Below are positions 35,272 to 44,336 of a stretch of DNA of 64,000 nucleotides, piece by piece (the first letter of the stretch is position 1; every line of letters starts with the position of its first letter). A program made the translations under genes and the position numbers. The notes under the pieces are model-generated. The model was given only the letters and a program-made list of their open reading frames with translations, was not told the origin of the DNA and ran no database searches. Source of the DNA: Kineosporia sp. A_224 (lineage in GTDB: Bacteria > Actinomycetota > Actinomycetes > Actinomycetales > Kineosporiaceae); the NCBI RefSeq assembly GCF_002198655.1, contig NZ_MWLN01000194.1:61740-125739 (forward strand). Reading direction: 5' to 3'.

Positions 35272-35293
35272 CGCGCCGCCCCCGCCGGACCGC

Positions 35294-36064
35294 TCACTCC
35301 GTGCGACCGGCGGGGTGGGTCCCGCCGGCCCCGGCGGCCCGGGCCAGGTAGACCGCCGCCTGCGTCCGCCACCGGACGCCGAGCTTGAGCAGCACCGACG
35401 TGACGTGGTTCTTCACGGTCTTCGGACTGATGCCGAGGGCGTCGCCGATCTGCTGGTTCGTCAGCCCCTCGGCGACCAGGTCGAGCACGCGGCGCTCCTG
35501 CCGGGTGAGGCGGTCGAGCAGCCCGGCCTCGACGTCGACGTCCCCGTCGTGGTCGGCGGGGAGGTCCGCGGCCCGGCTGACCAGGACGTCACCGCGGGCG
35601 ACCCGTCGGACGTCGCGCACGAGGTCGGCGACCTCGACCTCCTTGAGCACGAACCCGGCCGCTCCGGCGGCGAGGGCGGCACCGCGGGCCTCGTCGTCGT
35701 CGTACGTCGTGATCATGAGTGCTGCGATCGTCGGGTCGACGCCGCGGACACGGCGGCAGACGTCGACGCCGGACCCGTCGGGGAGCTTCACGTCGAGGAG
35801 CATGACGTCGGGGCGCAGGGCGGGGATCCGGCGCACGGCCTCCTGCGCCGTCCCCGACTCCCCGACCACGGTGATCCCGCCGGCTCCCTCGAGGACCTCC
35901 CGGATCCCCCGTCGCATGAGCGCGTGGTCGTCCACGAGGTACACCGTCACCGCGGACGGGGTGACGCACGCGGACGGCGCGGCCTCGTCACGGCCGATCG
36001 GTCCCTGGTCGTCCGCCAACGCCCGGTCCCTCCCGTCGTCCGTCGTACCGGTCGCCGCCATCAT
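35294..36064 (-). CDS. NarL/FixJ-family response regulator
   Basis: A 256-aa regulator: receiver domain from about residue 40 (VYLVDDHALMRRGI) with phospho-acceptor Asp in LLDVKLPDGSG (residue 91 from this start), and a LuxR-type helix-turn-helix (LTRQERRVLDLVAEGLTNQQ, then PKTVKNHV) near the C terminus. ATG 36064 has GGGGGA 5-6 nt upstream. The 40-residue N-terminal extension is unusual. It lies between the small upstream gene and the kinase in one operon. Confidence 0.92.
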   Translation of the reverse strand: MMAATGTTDDGRDRALADDQGPIGRDEAAPSACVTPSAVTVYLVDDHALMRRGIREVLEGAGGITVVGESGTAQEAVRRIPALRPDVMLLDVKLPDGSGVDVCRRVRGVDPTIAALMITTYDDDEARGAALAAGAAGFVLKEVEVADLVRDVRRVARGDVLVSRAADLPADHDGDVDVEAGLLDRLTRQERRVLDLVAEGLTNQQIGDALGISPKTVKNHVTSVLLKLGVRWRTQAAVYLARAAGAGGTHPAGRTE

Positions 36065-36096
36065 GGCTGTCCCCCGGACCGCCGCGAGCAGCACCA

Positions 36097-36549
36097 TCAG
36101 GTCTCGCCTGCGCGGTCGGTGTGACGGTGCTGCCCCGCCACCTCGGCGAGGAGGTCGGCGGTCGCCGCCGCGGGGGGCCAGGTCTCGAGGGCGGACAGTG
36201 CCGCCCGGACCCCCCGCTCGACCTCCGGCAGCACCGGCAGGTCACGGCCGGGACCGGTCGCAGCCATCCGCCAGGCCAGCCGGCACGCACCGTCGTGGTC
36301 GTCCGGGAGCCCGCAGACGGCCGTCCCGAGGAGTGCGAGCAGGGCGTCCACCTGCTCGGGGACCGCCAGGACGTCCACGAGGACCCGGTAGACCTGCCGC
36401 TCGTCGACCGCCGCCGGGCCGGTGCCGCCCGCGTGCGCCGCCGGGTCGGGCACGGGCGGGGCGTCGGGTCGGGCCGGGATGCCGGTGTTGCTCGGTCCGC
36501 CGGGCCCGCCGGGGGGCGAGGCGCCGGCGGCCCGCGTACTGACACACAT
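36097..36549 (-). CDS. Small protein of unknown function heading the two-component operon
   Basis: A 150-aa protein. The first 50 residues are Pro/Gly/Ala-rich and probably disordered; residues 58-150 are helical (VYRVLVDVLAVPEQVDALLA, LPEVERGVRAALSALET). ATG 36549 has GGAG 9 nt upstream. It is co-directional with, and 32 nt upstream of, the response regulator and lies downstream of the shared 19-bp element. No domain was recognised; an accessory role in the signalling pathway is possible from position only. Confidence 0.65.
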   Translation of the reverse strand: MCVSTRAAGASPPGGPGGPSNTGIPARPDAPPVPDPAAHAGGTGPAAVDERQVYRVLVDVLAVPEQVDALLALLGTAVCGLPDDHDGACRLAWRMAATGPGRDLPVLPEVERGVRAALSALETWPPAAATADLLAEVAGQHRHTDRAGET

Positions 36550-36719
36550 GGGAACGTGCTCCGTGTCCGAGATCGGGGACGTCCGGCTCGGGCCCGCCCT
36601 GGCCGCGGGCCCGCCGATCGTCACGCCGTCTGCTGGTCGTCGCCGCCCCTGACAGGACGGAACGGCCGAGCGCCCCCACGCCGGCCCGACCACGCTGTAC
36701 GCCGTCCCCTCCGCACGCA

Positions 36720-36738
36720 AGTGCCGATCGGCCTACTC
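36720..36738 (-). promoter_or_regulatory. 19-bp shared element upstream of the two-component operon
   Basis: The minus strand reads GAGTAGGCCGATCGGCACT, identical to the element before the GGDEF gene and in the same orientation relative to its gene. It sits in the 220-nt gap between the SRPBCC gene and the small leading gene (start 36549), about 170 nt upstream of the latter. Confidence 0.5.
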
Positions 36739-36769
36739 GGCTGGCACCGCGGAAGCACCGGTGGCGGGG

Positions 36770-37210
36770 TCAGCGCTCCAGATGGCTCTTGAGGCCGTTG
36801 ACGGTGCTCGCCACGAGGCCCTTGATGACCCGCTGGCGGACGAAGCCCGGCAGCGGCAGGTGGTGGCTGATCCGCAGGCTGAACGTCACCTCGGTGCGCG
36901 CCGGCCCGACCGGCCGAAGGGTGTACCGCCCGTCCTGACCGGTCTGCAGGCGCCCCTTCACGAGCGACCAGCTCATCCCGCTGTCGTCGTCGGGATGCTC
37001 GTACTCGAGGACGTACTCGTCGGTGCCGACCGGGGCAGCGGCGACGAAGTGGGCCGTGGCCGGGGTGCCGTCCTCGTACTCCTCGAGCAGCTCCGCACGC
37101 AGGATCTCGCTGAGCCAGGTCGGCTGGCGCTCGACGTCGCGGATCGTGGCGAGGACGACGTCGGCGGGGGCGTCGATCTCGACGGTCTGACTGGCCTCGT
37201 CCGTGGGCAC
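36770..37210 (-). CDS. SRPBCC-fold (polyketide cyclase/dehydrase-like) protein
   Basis: A 146-aa START/Bet v1-like protein. The opening TVEIDAPADVVLATIRDVER and the segment YEHPDDDSGMSWSLVKGR are typical of the polyketide_cyc2 group; it ends with a long C-terminal helix (VRQRVIKGLVASTVNGLKSH). GTG 37210 is used. It is divergent from adhE with about 115 nt between. Ligand unknown. Confidence 0.8.
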   Translation of the reverse strand: MPTDEASQTVEIDAPADVVLATIRDVERQPTWLSEILRAELLEEYEDGTPATAHFVAAAPVGTDEYVLEYEHPDDDSGMSWSLVKGRLQTGQDGRYTLRPVGPARTEVTFSLRISHHLPLPGFVRQRVIKGLVASTVNGLKSHLER

Positions 37211-37325
37211 CCCAGCAGTCTGCCCACCGATGTGATCCGTGCTGCGTGCCGAACGTCCCCCGGTCCGGGGCGGGCGGGCCGCGTCGAATGGTCCTGGAAC
37301 GAATGCTGTCCACGGGGAGGCCCCG

Positions 37326-39959
37326 ATGACCCGGTCCACGACGCAGAGCAGGAAGCCCGCCCCGACGCAGCCCGGCCCGGACGGCGCGACGCCGGCCCGC
37401 CGGACCGGCACCGAGGCCGCGGACGAGGTCGTCGCGTCGGCGCGCACGGCAGCGGAGGCGTTCCGGGCGCTGGACCAGGAACAGGTCGACGCGGTCGTGG
37501 CGGCCATGGTGCGGGCGGGCCTGACGCACGCCGTCGAGCTCGCCCGGCTCGCCGTCGAGGAGTGCGGCTTCGGCATCTTCGAGGACAAGGTCGTCAAGAA
37601 CTTCCTCGCCACCGAGTTCCTCTACGACTACCTCCGGGACAAGAGGACCGTCGGCGTGATCGACGAGGATCCCGCCCTGGGGATCCAGCACGTCGCAGAA
37701 CCCATCGGGGTGATCCTCGCGATCACCCCCATCACGAACCCCACGTCCACGGTGCTCTTCAAGGCGATCTGCGCCGCCAAGACACGCAACGCGATCGTGT
37801 TCAGGCCGCATCCGCTGGCCACGCGCTCGGCGGCCCGGGTCGTCGAGCTGCTCCGGGAGGCCGGTGAGGCGGCCGGCATGCCCGCCGGGGCCCTGGCGAT
37901 GATCCCGGACGTCGAGCACTCGGTGACGCACCACCTCTTCCGCCATCCGGGCGTCGACTTCATCTGGACGACCGGGGGCACGAAGATCGTCGAGCTCACC
38001 AACTCGGCGGGCAAGCCCGCGATGTCGGTCGGGCCCGGCAATGCGCCCTGCTACATCCACCGCAGCGCCGACCTGGAAGGCGTCGTCGTCGACGTCCTCA
38101 TCTCCAAGACCTTCGACGCATCGGTCATCTGCCCGGCGGAGCAGACGCTCGTCATCGACGACGTCGTCCACGACCGCGTCGTCGGCGAGTTCTGCCGGCT
38201 TGGGGCGCACCTGCTGACCGCGCAGGAGCAGGCGACCCTGACCGAGTTCGCCTTCGGCCGCCCCGGCGACGAGGGCCGGGTCAACCTCGCAGCCCTGGGC
38301 CAGACCGCACCGCAGCTGGCCGAACGCGCCGGGATCACGGTGCCCGGGCACACGAAGGTGCTGCTCGCGACGCTGCCCGCCGACCCTGCGGAGCTGGCCG
38401 CGCACCCGCTGTGCCGCGAGAAGCTCATGCCGGTCCTCGGGGTCGTGAGAGCGACCTCGGAGCAGAACGCGATCGACTGCGCCGTGACGGTCACCGAGCA
38501 CGGCGGCCTGGGCCACACCTCGTCGATCTACGCCCACGACGACGCGATCGTCGAGAGGTATGCCGCCGCGGTCCGTACGGGGCGCATCCTCGTCAACGCG
38601 CCGACCGCCGTCGGGGCGTTGGGCGGCATCTACAACAGCCTGCCGCCGACGTTCTCCCTCGGCTGCGGCACGTGGGGAGGATCGAGCACCACGGACAACG
38701 TCAACTACAGGAACCTGCTCAACATCAAGACCGTGTCGCGGCGCAAGACGCCGCCGCAGTGGTTCCGGGTGCCGTCGAACATCTTCTTCAACGTCGGCGC
38801 CCTGGAGAACCTGCGCACGCTGAAGGCGGAGCGCGTCCTCCTCGTGACCGACACCTTCCTGGAGGAGAGCGGCACGGTCCGGACAGTGCGCGACCAGCTC
38901 ACCGCCGGGTACGTGAAGATCTACTCCGCGATCCGTCCGGAGCCGGACGAGGCCGCTGTGATGGCGGGTGTCGCGATCATGCGAGAGCTCCAGCCGGACC
39001 TCCTCGTCGCCGTGGGCGGTGGCTCCGTCATCGACGCCGCCAAGGCCATGCGGTTGTTCTACGAGCACCCCGAGCTCGATCTCGCCGAGCTCTCGCTGCC
39101 CTTCCTCGACCCCCGCAAGCGGGTCGCCGACTTCCCCACCGACAGCCACAGCCTGCGGTTCGTGGCCGTCCCGACCACCGCCGGCACCGGCTCAGAGGTC
39201 TCCCCTGCCGCCGTCATCACCGTCGGGCGGCGCAAGGCGACCATGGTCGACTACTGCCTGGTGCCGGACATGGCGATCGTCGACCCGATGCTCACGCTGT
39301 CCCTGCCGCCGGGGCCGACCGCCGACACCGGGCTGGACGCGCTCACGCACGCACTCGAGGGCGCCGTCTCGATCTTCTCCTCGCCGTACACGGACGCGTT
39401 CTGCATGCAGGCGATCCGAATGATCTTCCAGTGGCTGCCCGCAGCCGTCGAGCACGGTGACGACATCGAGGCCCGCACCGGGATGGCCAACGCGTCGACC
39501 ATGGCCGGCCTCGCGTTCTCGAACGCCTTCCTCGGCGTCAACCACGCGATGGCCCACGCGATCGGTGCGCAGCTGCACGTCCCGCACGGGCGGGCGAACG
39601 CCGTCCTCCTGCCTCATGTGCTGCGGTACAACGCCTCCCTGCCGACGAAGTTCATGCCGGCGCCCGGGTACTCCACCTACGTCGCGCCGGAGAAGTACGC
39701 GCAGATCGGCTACATCCTGTTCGGCGGGCGCGCCGACGACGAACGCCGTGAGCGGCTGTTCACCGCCGTGGACGAGCTCATCGCGCAGGTGCACCTGCCG
39801 CGGACGCTGCGGGACGCCGGTGTCGCCGAGCAGGACTTCCTCGGATCGCTGCCCGACCTCGTCTCGGCAGCGTTCACGGACATGTGCACCCGCACCAACC
39901 CGCGGATGCCGATGGTCGCCGAGATCGAGGACCTGCTGCGCAAGGCGTACTACGGGTAG
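37326..39959 (+). CDS. adhE: Bifunctional acetaldehyde-CoA/alcohol dehydrogenase
   Basis: An 877-aa enzyme converting acetyl-CoA to ethanol through acetaldehyde (or the reverse). Residues 30-460 are the CoA-acylating aldehyde dehydrogenase with catalytic Cys269 in ASVICPAEQ. From about 470 comes the iron-dependent alcohol dehydrogenase with GGGSVIDAAKAM, TTAGTGSEVSP and the metal-binding His of NHAMAHAIGAQLHVPHGRAN. Full length, intact, with a 30-residue N-terminal extension. GGGGAGG lies before ATG 37326. It is monocistronic, between unrelated genes. Confidence 0.96.
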   Translation: MTRSTTQSRKPAPTQPGPDGATPARRTGTEAADEVVASARTAAEAFRALDQEQVDAVVAAMVRAGLTHAVELARLAVEECGFGIFEDKVVKNFLATEFLYDYLRDKRTVGVIDEDPALGIQHVAEPIGVILAITPITNPTSTVLFKAICAAKTRNAIVFRPHPLATRSAARVVELLREAGEAAGMPAGALAMIPDVEHSVTHHLFRHPGVDFIWTTGGTKIVELTNSAGKPAMSVGPGNAPCYIHRSADLEGVVVDVLISKTFDASVICPAEQTLVIDDVVHDRVVGEFCRLGAHLLTAQEQATLTEFAFGRPGDEGRVNLAALGQTAPQLAERAGITVPGHTKVLLATLPADPAELAAHPLCREKLMPVLGVVRATSEQNAIDCAVTVTEHGGLGHTSSIYAHDDAIVERYAAAVRTGRILVNAPTAVGALGGIYNSLPPTFSLGCGTWGGSSTTDNVNYRNLLNIKTVSRRKTPPQWFRVPSNIFFNVGALENLRTLKAERVLLVTDTFLEESGTVRTVRDQLTAGYVKIYSAIRPEPDEAAVMAGVAIMRELQPDLLVAVGGGSVIDAAKAMRLFYEHPELDLAELSLPFLDPRKRVADFPTDSHSLRFVAVPTTAGTGSEVSPAAVITVGRRKATMVDYCLVPDMAIVDPMLTLSLPPGPTADTGLDALTHALEGAVSIFSSPYTDAFCMQAIRMIFQWLPAAVEHGDDIEARTGMANASTMAGLAFSNAFLGVNHAMAHAIGAQLHVPHGRANAVLLPHVLRYNASLPTKFMPAPGYSTYVAPEKYAQIGYILFGGRADDERRERLFTAVDELIAQVHLPRTLRDAGVAEQDFLGSLPDLVSAAFTDMCTRTNPRMPMVAEIEDLLRKAYYG

Positions 39960-40001
39960 GCGTCCCGCGACAGGCCGTCGCCCGCACGTCTGCACGCCGG
40001 G

Positions 40002-40604
40002 TCACCGGACGGGATGCGCCGCCCGGCGGACGATGGCGTGCTGGACCAGCCCGACGAGAACCTCCTTCGTCGAGTCCTTGCGCCGGGCGTCGCACAGCAC
40101 GATGGGCACGGCCGGGTCGAGGTCGAGGGCCTGGCGCACCTCCGCGACGGTGTACTGCTGGGTCCCGTGGAAGCAGTTCACCGCGACGACGAAGGGCAGC
40201 GCACGCTGCTCGACGAAGTCCAGGGCGGAGAAGCACGACTCCAGTCGTCGGGTGTCGGCCAGCACGACGGCACCGATCGCACCTGAGCTGAGCTCGTCCC
40301 ACATGAACCAGTAGCGCTCCTGGCCGGGGGTCCCGAACAGGTAGAGGATGATCGTCGGGTCGATCGTGATCCGGCCGAAGTCGAGCGCCACCGTGGTCGT
40401 GGTCTTGGTCTCGACGCCGCTGAGGTCGTCGACGTCGTGACCGATCGCCGTCAGCGCCTCCTCGGTGCGCATCGGCGTGATCTCGCTGATCGAGCCGATC
40501 ATGGTCGTCTTGCCGACGCCGAACCCGCCGGCGACGAGGATCTTCACCGACCGCACGTCGAGGGCATGCCCGACGCCGGACCGGTCAGAGGCTACGGAGT
40601 CCAT
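40002..40604 (-). CDS. Conservon GTPase (CvnD-like)
   Basis: A 200-aa small GTP-binding protein of the actinobacterial conservon type. The P-loop is AGGFGVGKTTMIGS, switch region SGVETKTTTTVALDFG, G3 LFGTPGQERYWFMW. The last gene of the four-gene set, overlapping the DUF742 gene by 20 bp. Conservon proteins form a membrane-associated complex likened to eukaryotic G-protein signalling. Confidence 0.93.
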   Translation of the reverse strand: MDSVASDRSGVGHALDVRSVKILVAGGFGVGKTTMIGSISEITPMRTEEALTAIGHDVDDLSGVETKTTTTVALDFGRITIDPTIILYLFGTPGQERYWFMWDELSSGAIGAVVLADTRRLESCFSALDFVEQRALPFVVAVNCFHGTQQYTVAEVRQALDLDPAVPIVLCDARRKDSTKEVLVGLVQHAIVRRAAHPVR

Positions 40605-40956
40605 CGAGCACCGCCTGGAGGATGTCGGAGTCGTAGTCGAACGACGTGTCGGCGGGCTCGCTCATGAGGACCAGCCCGGACTCGATGAGGTCCCCGAGCA
40701 GGACCTTGACGACGACGACGGGCAGCCGGAGCCGGGCCGACAGCTCGACGACGGACAGCGGCCGGATGCACAGGTCGAGGATGAGCAGGGCCTCCGGCGG
40801 GAGCATCGAGACGTCGCCGTAGGTCGGCACGCGGACGACGAGCGTCACCAGGTCCAGCCCCAGGGCGGTCGCCCGGGTCCGGCCGTGGGTCAGGGCGTAC
40901 GGCCGGACGAGCGGTCCCGCGTCCTCGTCGTACCAGTGCTCCCCGTACGCGGTCAC
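40585..40956 (-). CDS. DUF742 protein (CvnC-like)
   Basis: A 123-aa conservon component. The family pattern is visible as LVRPYALTHGRTRATA, LPPEALLILDLCIRPLSVVE and VVVVKVLLGDLIESGLV, a winged-helix-like C-terminal half. It lies between the roadblock gene and the GTPase gene, as in conserved cvnABCD operons. Confidence 0.92.
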   Translation of the reverse strand: MTAYGEHWYDEDAGPLVRPYALTHGRTRATALGLDLVTLVVRVPTYGDVSMLPPEALLILDLCIRPLSVVELSARLRLPVVVVKVLLGDLIESGLVLMSEPADTSFDYDSDILQAVLDGLRSL

Positions 40957-40965
40957 CGGCGCCGC

Positions 40966-41373
40966 CTAGTCCGACGGCCGGCGTCGGGCGGCGCTGAGGG
41001 TCGGTCCGACCTTGCGGACGAGCACGTTCATCTCGTAGGCGACCATGCCCATGTCCGCCTGGTCGTCGGCGATGAGCGCGATCGCCGCCCCGGGTCCGGC
41101 GGCCGTGACGATGAGCCAGGCGCGGTCCATCTCCACGAGGGTCTGCCGGACACCGCCGCCGTCGAAGTGCCGGCCGGTGCCCTTCGCGAGGCTGTGGAAG
41201 CCGGAGGCGACGGCGCTCAGGTGGTCCGCGTCGTCCTTGGAGAGCCGTTGCGAGCGCCCGATGAGGAGCCCGTCGGCGGACAGCACGATGGCGCGGTCCG
41301 CCCCGGGCAGCCGTTCGACGAGATCGTCGAGCAGCCAGTCGAGCCCCTGCCCGGCAGAGACACCGCCCGTCAC
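40966..41373 (-). CDS. Roadblock/LC7 domain protein (CvnB-like)
   Basis: A 135-aa roadblock protein. Typical marks are LDWLLDDLVERLPGADRAIV, LSADGLLIGRS, HLSAVASGFHSLAKGTG and MDRAWLIVTAAGPGAAIALI. Roadblock proteins act as GTPase-activating or scaffold partners for the small GTPase. The start is GTG 41373; it lies 85 nt after the sensor gene. Confidence 0.92.
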   Translation of the reverse strand: MTGGVSAGQGLDWLLDDLVERLPGADRAIVLSADGLLIGRSQRLSKDDADHLSAVASGFHSLAKGTGRHFDGGGVRQTLVEMDRAWLIVTAAGPGAAIALIADDQADMGMVAYEMNVLVRKVGPTLSAARRRPSD

Positions 41374-41458
41374 CCCGACCTCCTGGAGCGACGGGCGCGG
41401 GACCGGCGTCCGGCAGCACCTCCGGGCGCGTACGAGCATCCGCCTGCCATGCCGCCCC

Positions 41459-43915
41459 TCAACCCTGGTCCGTCTCGATGTAGGCGTCGCGCCCCATGGC
41501 CGTGCCGCGCTGGAGGGCCGCCCACCTGCTGCGCGCCTCGTCCGGGCTGACCGAGGGCTCCGTGTCGAAGCCGGACTCGTCGACGCCGCCGTGCGGCGCC
41601 GCCTGGAGGCCCTCGGCCAGATGGGCGTTCCGCTCCCGCTGGGGCAGCGGCGGCCTGGCGAGCCTGGGGTCGCCGGCCGAAGGGACGTCACCCGCTGCCT
41701 CCGGGCGCACCCCCTCGACGACGAGCCGGTCGTCGACCGGCGGTGGCGCTGCCAGCGCGACGGCACCGCGCGGTTCCGGCGCGAAGAGCGCACCGACCGG
41801 TGCCGGTTCCTCCTGGTAGGCCGGTTCCTGCGGGGCGAGGACGACGTGCGGCGCACGCTCGAAGGCAGCGGGGCCGGGGGCGCCGGCGCCGGGGGCACCC
41901 GGCGCGTGCGTCCCTGCGCCGTCGTCCTCGCTCTCGTCGGCCACGAGCTGCATCGGCAGCAGGACGACCGCTCGCACGCCGCCGTACGGCGACTCGACGA
42001 GCGTGACCCGGATCGCGTGGCGCCTGGCGAGCCTGGCCACGACGAAGAGGCCGAGCCGGGAGTCGTCGCTCAGGCTGAGGACGTCGAAGTCCGGCGGCAC
42101 CTCGAGGGTCCGGTTGAGCTCGGCGAGCATCTCCGGCTCGATGCCCAGCCCGCGGTCCTCCACCTCGACGACGACACCCCGCCCGACGAGCCCGCCCCGG
42201 ACCTCGACCTTCGCCTGGGGCGGTGAGAACCGGGTGGCGTTGTCCACGATCTCCGCCAGCAGGTGCACGAGGTCGGTGACGGCCGCGCCGTGGATGAGGA
42301 GCTCGGGCAGCGGCGCGACGCCCACCTTGGCGAACTGCTCGCTCTCGGCCACGGCACCGCGGACGATCTCGAGCAGCGGCACCGGCCGCCGCCACTGCCG
42401 GCCGGGCTGCTGACCGCCGAGGACGATGAGGTTCTCGGCCTGCCGGCGGGCCCGCGTCGCGAGGTGGTCCAGCTCGAAGAGCATCTGCAGCTGGTCGGGG
42501 TCGTCGAGCTGGCGCTCGGCGTGGTCCAGGACGGCGAGCTGGCGGTGCGCCAGCACCTGGCTGCGGTGCGCGATGCTCAGGAACACCGCCCTCGTGCCCT
42601 CCCGGGTCCGCGCCTCCGCCTGGGTCGCCTCGACAGCGACCCGCTGGGCCCTGGAGAACGCGTCCGCGAGCTGGCCGAGCTCGTCCTTGCCGTAGTCCAG
42701 GGGCGGGAGCTGCGCGTCGAGGTCGACCGGACGGCCCGCGCGCAGCTCACGCACCACCGTCGGCAGGCCGACGTCCGCCAGGGTCAGGGTGTCGGCCCGC
42801 AGCCTGCTGATCCGGCGGAAGAGCCGGTTGGTCAGCTGGACGGCCACCCCGAGCGCCAGCAGCGCGACGACGAGCACGGCCAGGCCGCCGATCAGGGACG
42901 TCACGAGCGTCCTGCGGCCCTCGCTCCGGCCGAGCCTGGCGGCGGTGTTCGCCTCGGTGAGGTAGAGCGCGACGTAGCGGGCCGTGGTCTGCCGGCTGGC
43001 GGCCTGCCACTCGTCGAGCGGCACCGGCAGCTGCGGGCGTCCCGACGCCGACGCACCGCCGAGGACCGCGGCCGCCCGCCGGACGAGCACCGCCTCCACC
43101 GCGGCGCGGGTCCGGCCCGTGGCCGAGGTCTGCACGGATGCGTACCCGGCTCTCTCGTCGGCGGGCACCCTGGCGGCGACGTCGGCGAGGCGGCCCTGCC
43201 CGAGCTGGACCTGCCGCAGGTACTCGGCGGCGAGCGCGTCGGGCAGCTGCGGCGCGGTGGCCACGACGATACCCAGCGCGTCGGCGCGGGCCACGTTCTC
43301 ACCGGCCTGGAAGGCATCGAAGGAGAGCAGGTAAGCGGCCCCGACCGCGCCGGACGGGGCCCCGCGGGCGATGTCGCGCAGGCTCGTGGCGGTGGCGTCC
43401 AGCAGTTGGCCGTAGAACCCGAAGGCCTGGTCGATGGACGCCTTGCGCACGTCCACGCCCTTGCGCACCGTCGCGAGGGCGCCCACGACCTCGGTGAACT
43501 GGTTCATCGCGGCCCGCTCCTGCGGCGTCGCGCTGGAGAGCAGGTCGTTCGCCACCGAGGTGATGGCGACCAGCGCCTTGTCCACCCGGGCACGGTCGCG
43601 GGTCAGCGCGGTGGACGACGTGGACGGTACGGCGAGGAAGGCGACCGTGGACTGGCGCTCGTCCTGCAGGCCCGCGATGAGGTCCGTGGAGCCCCGCGTG
43701 ATCTGCAGGCTCTGCGAGCCGAACCGCTGGGCACGCTCGCCCTGCGCCACGAGGTAGGCCGCGGTGCCGGCGCCGATCAGGGCCAGCGCCATGCTCGGGA
43801 CGAGCGCGATGACCAGGACCCGCCGGCGGAGGCCGCCACGCGTCCGCGCGACCGGCGCGGCCGGTCCTCCTGGTTCGGATCGCCCGGTCGGCGGTTCCGG
43901 CACAGCCGCTCCCAA
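41459..43915 (-). CDS. Conservon sensor kinase-like protein with NIT domain (CvnA-like)
   Basis: An 818-aa membrane protein. One N-terminal transmembrane helix (VLVIALVPSMALALIGAG), an extracytoplasmic nitrate/nitrite-sensing (NIT) domain at about 60-300, a second helix (LIGGLAVLVVALLALGVAV), then HAMP-like and GHKL ATPase parts (EIVDNATRFSPPQAKVEV, DRGLGIEPEM, SDDSRLGLFVVARLARRH). A Pro/Ala-rich tail of about 170 residues follows. It is the first gene of the conservon, divergent from the P450 gene with 421 nt between. Confidence 0.93.
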   Translation of the reverse strand: MGAAVPEPPTGRSEPGGPAAPVARTRGGLRRRVLVIALVPSMALALIGAGTAAYLVAQGERAQRFGSQSLQITRGSTDLIAGLQDERQSTVAFLAVPSTSSTALTRDRARVDKALVAITSVANDLLSSATPQERAAMNQFTEVVGALATVRKGVDVRKASIDQAFGFYGQLLDATATSLRDIARGAPSGAVGAAYLLSFDAFQAGENVARADALGIVVATAPQLPDALAAEYLRQVQLGQGRLADVAARVPADERAGYASVQTSATGRTRAAVEAVLVRRAAAVLGGASASGRPQLPVPLDEWQAASRQTTARYVALYLTEANTAARLGRSEGRRTLVTSLIGGLAVLVVALLALGVAVQLTNRLFRRISRLRADTLTLADVGLPTVVRELRAGRPVDLDAQLPPLDYGKDELGQLADAFSRAQRVAVEATQAEARTREGTRAVFLSIAHRSQVLAHRQLAVLDHAERQLDDPDQLQMLFELDHLATRARRQAENLIVLGGQQPGRQWRRPVPLLEIVRGAVAESEQFAKVGVAPLPELLIHGAAVTDLVHLLAEIVDNATRFSPPQAKVEVRGGLVGRGVVVEVEDRGLGIEPEMLAELNRTLEVPPDFDVLSLSDDSRLGLFVVARLARRHAIRVTLVESPYGGVRAVVLLPMQLVADESEDDGAGTHAPGAPGAGAPGPAAFERAPHVVLAPQEPAYQEEPAPVGALFAPEPRGAVALAAPPPVDDRLVVEGVRPEAAGDVPSAGDPRLARPPLPQRERNAHLAEGLQAAPHGGVDESGFDTEPSVSPDEARSRWAALQRGTAMGRDAYIETDQG

Positions 43916-44336
43916 ACTGTCGGAGTCAGGGGGTCGTCACGACGTCGGTACGGGTGGCCCCGGCAGCCGCGTCCCGACGGGCCCGCGGATGCGACGTACA
44001 CGGACGACCTGGTCAATGGGGCCACAACGTAGGGGCGCCCCCAGGAGCCGTCAACGGGTGCGGGCGAACTCGTCCTGGCCATGGCGCGGCCTGTGCGGCC
44101 GGACCGGGCCATGATCAGCACTGATTACTCTCTGTGGAAGAACACTGACACCCCACCTGCGGGGATGTCGATTTCACCAATACTCAGTGTCACCTTGGCT
44201 TCCGAAAGGAACCGAAGGTCGCATTGCGCTGGCTGCGCCCGGTACGCCCCGAGAAGGTCCTTGACGCCTCCCCCGTCGCTGACCGACAGTGCGTGATCAC
44301 CGGGCACGCCGCGGGGCGTGCCGGAGGGAGGGCGCA
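43916..44336. other. 421-nt divergent intergenic region, conservon/P450
   Basis: Contains an AT-richer centre (44110-44210). Here ACACTGA (44142-44148) is mirrored by TCAGTGT (44184-44190), a possible operator. Between 44224 and 44340 a TTG-started frame of 38 codons, preceded by GAAGG, ends on a TGA overlapping the P450 start; it may be a coupled leader peptide or chance. No further gene is supported. Confidence 0.4.

Noticed and set aside
30943..35388. A 1481-codon plus-strand frame opposite the GGDEF and kinase genes
   Set aside because: The minus strand encodes clear GGDEF and histidine-kinase domains; this frame is an antisense artefact.
35985..36005. Third copy of the GCCGATCGGC-like element
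   Set aside because: Only GCCGATCGG is shared and it lies inside the response-regulator coding sequence without the flanking GAGTAG and ACT.
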